A stretch of 63,301 nucleotides of DNA from JBFXDI01 sp050181295 (lineage in GTDB: Bacteria; Pseudomonadota; Alphaproteobacteria; Rhizobiales; Aestuariivirgaceae). The DNA lies in NCBI GenBank assembly GCA_050181295.1, contig JBFXDI010000005.1:1-63301 (forward strand), in the 5' to 3' direction. Numbering within the stretch: the stretch's first letter is position 1; the number at the start of each line of letters is the position of its first letter. Position numbers and translations under genes: made by a program. Shown here in pieces: positions 61,602 through 63,301 of this stretch. The notes beneath the pieces are model-generated. The model searched no databases, was not told the origin of the DNA, and saw only the letters and a program-made list of their open reading frames with translations.

Positions 61602-62228
61602 ATGGGCAAGCCCTATGCGAAGCTCGACAAGGAAAAGGCGGCGGTGCTGCTGGTTGACCACCAGGCAGGCCTCCTGTCGCTGGTGCGCGACATCGGCCCG
61701 GACACGTTCAAGAACAACGTGCTGGCGCTCGCGGACCTCGCCAAGTACTTCAAGCTGCCGACCATCCTCACGACGAGCTTCGAGGACGGCCCCAACGGGC
61801 CGCTGGTGCCGGAGCTCAAGGCGCTCTTCCCCAAGGCGCCCTATATCGCGCGGCCCGGCAACATCAACGCCTGGGACAACGAGGACTTCGTCAAGGCGGT
61901 CAAGGCCACGGGCCGCAAGCAGCTCCTCATCGCGGGCGTGGTGACGGAGGTCTGCGTGGCGTTTCCGGCGCTCTCGGCGCTGGAGGAAGATTTCGAGGTG
62001 TTCGTGGTGACGGATGCGTCCGGCACCTTCAACGAGATCACGCGCCATTCCGCCTGGAGCCGCATGGAGCAGGCGGGAGCCCAGCTCATGACGTGGTTCG
62101 GCGTCGCCTGCGAGCTGCACCGCGACTGGCGCAACGACATCGAGGGGCTGGGCACGCTCTTCTCCAACCACATCCCCGACTACCGCAACCTGATGACGAG
62201 CTACGCCGCCCTCTCCGCGAAGCGGTGA
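61602..62228 (+). CDS. Isochorismatase-family hydrolase, YcaC-like
   Basis: The protein has 208 residues from ATG 61602, with 'aaggagac' upstream. The cysteine-hydrolase triad is in place: Asp in 'AVLLVDHQAGLLSLVRD', a Lys in the next third, and the nucleophile Cys in 'LLIAGVVTEVCVAFPALSAL'. 'VVTDASGTFNEITRHSAWSRMEQAGAQLMTWFGVACELHRDW' is typical of the YcaC subgroup. Its substrate is unknown; YcaC-like enzymes are induced with pirins in several bacteria. The shared LysR regulator suggests that the two act together. Confidence 0.9.
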   Translation: MGKPYAKLDKEKAAVLLVDHQAGLLSLVRDIGPDTFKNNVLALADLAKYFKLPTILTTSFEDGPNGPLVPELKALFPKAPYIARPGNINAWDNEDFVKAVKATGRKQLLIAGVVTEVCVAFPALSALEEDFEVFVVTDASGTFNEITRHSAWSRMEQAGAQLMTWFGVACELHRDWRNDIEGLGTLFSNHIPDYRNLMTSYAALSAKR

Positions 62229-62231
62229 GGC

Positions 62232-62726
62232 TCAGGCCGGGCGGCGGGCGCCCCAGAGCGCCGCCGCCGCCACGAAGCAGGAGACGATCACGTTCCAGCC
62301 CGCGAAGGAGAGGCCGAGGAAGCGCCATTGCGCCTCGTCGCAGCGCACGACACGGGCGGTCGAGAGATCCGGCAGTCCGCCCGAAAGCCCCGCGCCGCCC
62401 CCGCAGGCGGCTGGGCCCGCCCACCAGTGCCATTCGACGCCCGCGTGGTAGACGCCGAGGCCTGCGCCGGCGAGCATCACCAGGGCGGCGAGAACGAGGC
62501 CCGCCCGCGCGAGACCGGTCTTTGTTGGAGAGGTCGAGAGGACAACGAGCAGCGCCGCCGACAGGACGATCACGGCGTAGTAGGGCCAGCGCTGCTGCAG
62601 GCAGAGCGGGCAGGGAACATAGCCGCCGACGAGCTGGAAGCCCCAGGCCAGCGCCAGCGTGCCGAACGTCAGGACGAAGACAGCGAGGCTCGCGCGGCCG
62701 ATGCGGGTTTCCGTGAGGGGGGCCAT
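62232..62726 (-). CDS. dsbB: Disulfide bond formation protein DsbB
   Basis: This 164-residue inner-membrane protein has four hydrophobic helices. 'GYVPCPLCLQQRWPYYA' carries the first redox pair (C-P-L-C), and the second periplasmic loop has Cys residues in 'AACGGGAGLSGG' and 'RVVRCDEAQW', followed by 'LGLSFAGWNVI', the typical end. It reoxidises DsbA by passing electrons to quinone. No dsbA is adjacent. It stands alone, its stop 3 bp from the hydrolase stop on the other strand. Confidence 0.88.
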   Translation of the reverse strand: MAPLTETRIGRASLAVFVLTFGTLALAWGFQLVGGYVPCPLCLQQRWPYYAVIVLSAALLVVLSTSPTKTGLARAGLVLAALVMLAGAGLGVYHAGVEWHWWAGPAACGGGAGLSGGLPDLSTARVVRCDEAQWRFLGLSFAGWNVIVSCFVAAAALWGARRPA

Positions 62727-62752
62727 GGTCCTAGAACTTTCACCTGAGCGTC

Positions 62753-62830
62753 ATGCCAGCGGAGGCTGGCATCCAATGGAGCCTCTCCGCCAAGCGGCAG
62801 CTCACGATTGGACACCAGCTTTCGCTGGTG
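62753..62830. repeat. Dispersed hairpin pair upstream of dsbB
   Basis: ATGCCAGC-ggag-GCTGGCAT (62753-62772) and CACCAGC-tttc-GCTGGTG (62813-62830) match the paired design at 49756-49834. Confidence 0.7.
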
Positions 62831-62862
62831 TGACGGAAGAAAACAGTCCCGTGCAGCCGTTA

Positions 62863-62972
62863 GATCACGATCCATCCGGGTTGATTCGACCCGGATGGAT
62901 GAACGTGATCGCTTCCAATAAGTTGAGCATGATCTTGGCGGAAAGTGCTTCACACTTTTCCGGATCATGCTC
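62863..62972. repeat. Two-hairpin composite repeat, copy 2
   Basis: Hairpin A (62863-62910) has GATCACG/CGTGATC with inner CCATCCGGGT/ACCCGGATGG. Hairpin B (62925-62972) has GAGCATGATC/GATCATGCTC with inner GGAAAGTG/CACTTTTCC. This is the reverse order of copy 1 at 22489, so the two copies are in opposite orientation. Confidence 0.85.
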
Positions 62973-63301
62973 TAGCAGGCGGCGACGCTCGCGCCGTGCC
63001 AGTATTTGAGCCCGAAATAGAGCAGGATCAGGACGCCCGCGGCAAGCGCGGCAAGCAGCCCCAGCCGCTTCTCGATGAAGGCGCGGATGGGCTCGCCGTA
63101 GCGCCTCAAGGCCCAGGCCAGCGCGAAGAAGCGGGCGCCGCGCGCGATGATGCAGGAGAGGATGAAGAAGACCATCGAGATCTGCACCACGCCCGCGAGG
63201 ATGGTGACGACCTTGATCGGCGGCAGATGAGAGAGGCCCGACGTCACCAGCAGGAAGGCGATCGTGTCCTCGCCGGTGCAGGCGCGAAGCTGCTCGAACT
63301 C
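62972..63301 (-). CDS. YqaA-family membrane protein, partial at right edge
   Basis: Only the C-terminal 109 residues are visible; the gene begins beyond the right edge. The visible part has 'TIAFLLVTSGLSHLPPIKVVTILAGVVQISMVFFILSCIIARGARFFALAWALRRYGEPIRAFIEKRLGLL', matching the C-terminal half of YqaA/DedA-superfamily proteins, and ends with one more transmembrane helix ('LAAGVLILLYFGLKYW'). This superfamily moves phospholipids or acts in membrane homeostasis. The stop overlaps the last base of composite repeat copy 2. Confidence 0.75.
   Translation of the reverse strand, partial: EFEQLRACTGEDTIAFLLVTSGLSHLPPIKVVTILAGVVQISMVFFILSCIIARGARFFALAWALRRYGEPIRAFIEKRLGLLAALAAGVLILLYFGLKYWHGASVAAC

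Overview
The window is a chromosomal segment of a high-GC alphaproteobacterium, most likely of the order Hyphomicrobiales (Rhizobiales). This is inferred from the 16S sequence, the 16S-tRNA-Ile-tRNA-Ala-23S-5S operon, the bS21 and DUF1491 proteins, the GbuA/AruI pair and the abundant rhizobial-type palindromic repeats. I cannot name the genus from memory. No phage, integrase, insertion sequence or CRISPR array was seen.

Layout. 1-6.6 kb: left-edge ABC exporter (permease partial, ATPase), a DUF2945 protein, a MHYT-GGDEF-EAL c-di-GMP enzyme, and an MFS transporter co-transcribed with a SufR-like Fe-S regulator that sits next to a 28-bp palindrome. 6.7-12.3 kb: a complete rRNA operon with promoter, antitermination-like sites, processing stem, heptamer-repeat hairpin and terminator. 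12.3-18.9 kb: OmpA-like protein, HEAT protein, tandem HTH paralogues, TPR protein, 2OG oxygenase, GntR regulator with LysE exporter. 19-22.5 kb: purE-purK, an Xre-RES toxin-antitoxin pair, rpsU. 22.5-31.3 kb: envelope genes (hydrolase, kdsD, beta-barrel protein, chorismate mutase, degenerate SGNH protein, lytic transglycosylase, galE, galU). 31.3-38 kb: sufE, DUF5330, peptidoglycan-binding protein, DUF1491, DUF1254/DUF1214 pair, class A PBP.

38.2-41.8 kb: a SelW-like protein behind a HigBA-like toxin-antitoxin module whose toxin frame is broken at a T7 run, then a DNA exonuclease-ligase pair. 42-49.7 kb: a peptide-type ABC importer with two tandem Tat-exported binding proteins, two permeases and a fused double ATPase. 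49.9-54.1 kb: an RND efflux pump and its adaptor. 54.3-58.9 kb: a three-gene arginine-type catabolic cluster, gbuA-aruI-racemase, in which the racemase carries a C-terminal arginase-fold domain that has lost most metal ligands. This is the most unusual system in the window. 59-63.3 kb: HNH endonuclease, LysR-pirin-isochorismatase set, dsbB and a partial YqaA-type membrane protein.

Intergenic regions are rich in palindromes of at least three families: a two-hairpin composite (two copies in opposite orientation), C-rich/G-rich hairpins, and short 'TGCCxGC' type hairpins, which lie between genes and once appear to have been read into a coding region. All functional calls rest on motif recognition by eye; no database search was run.
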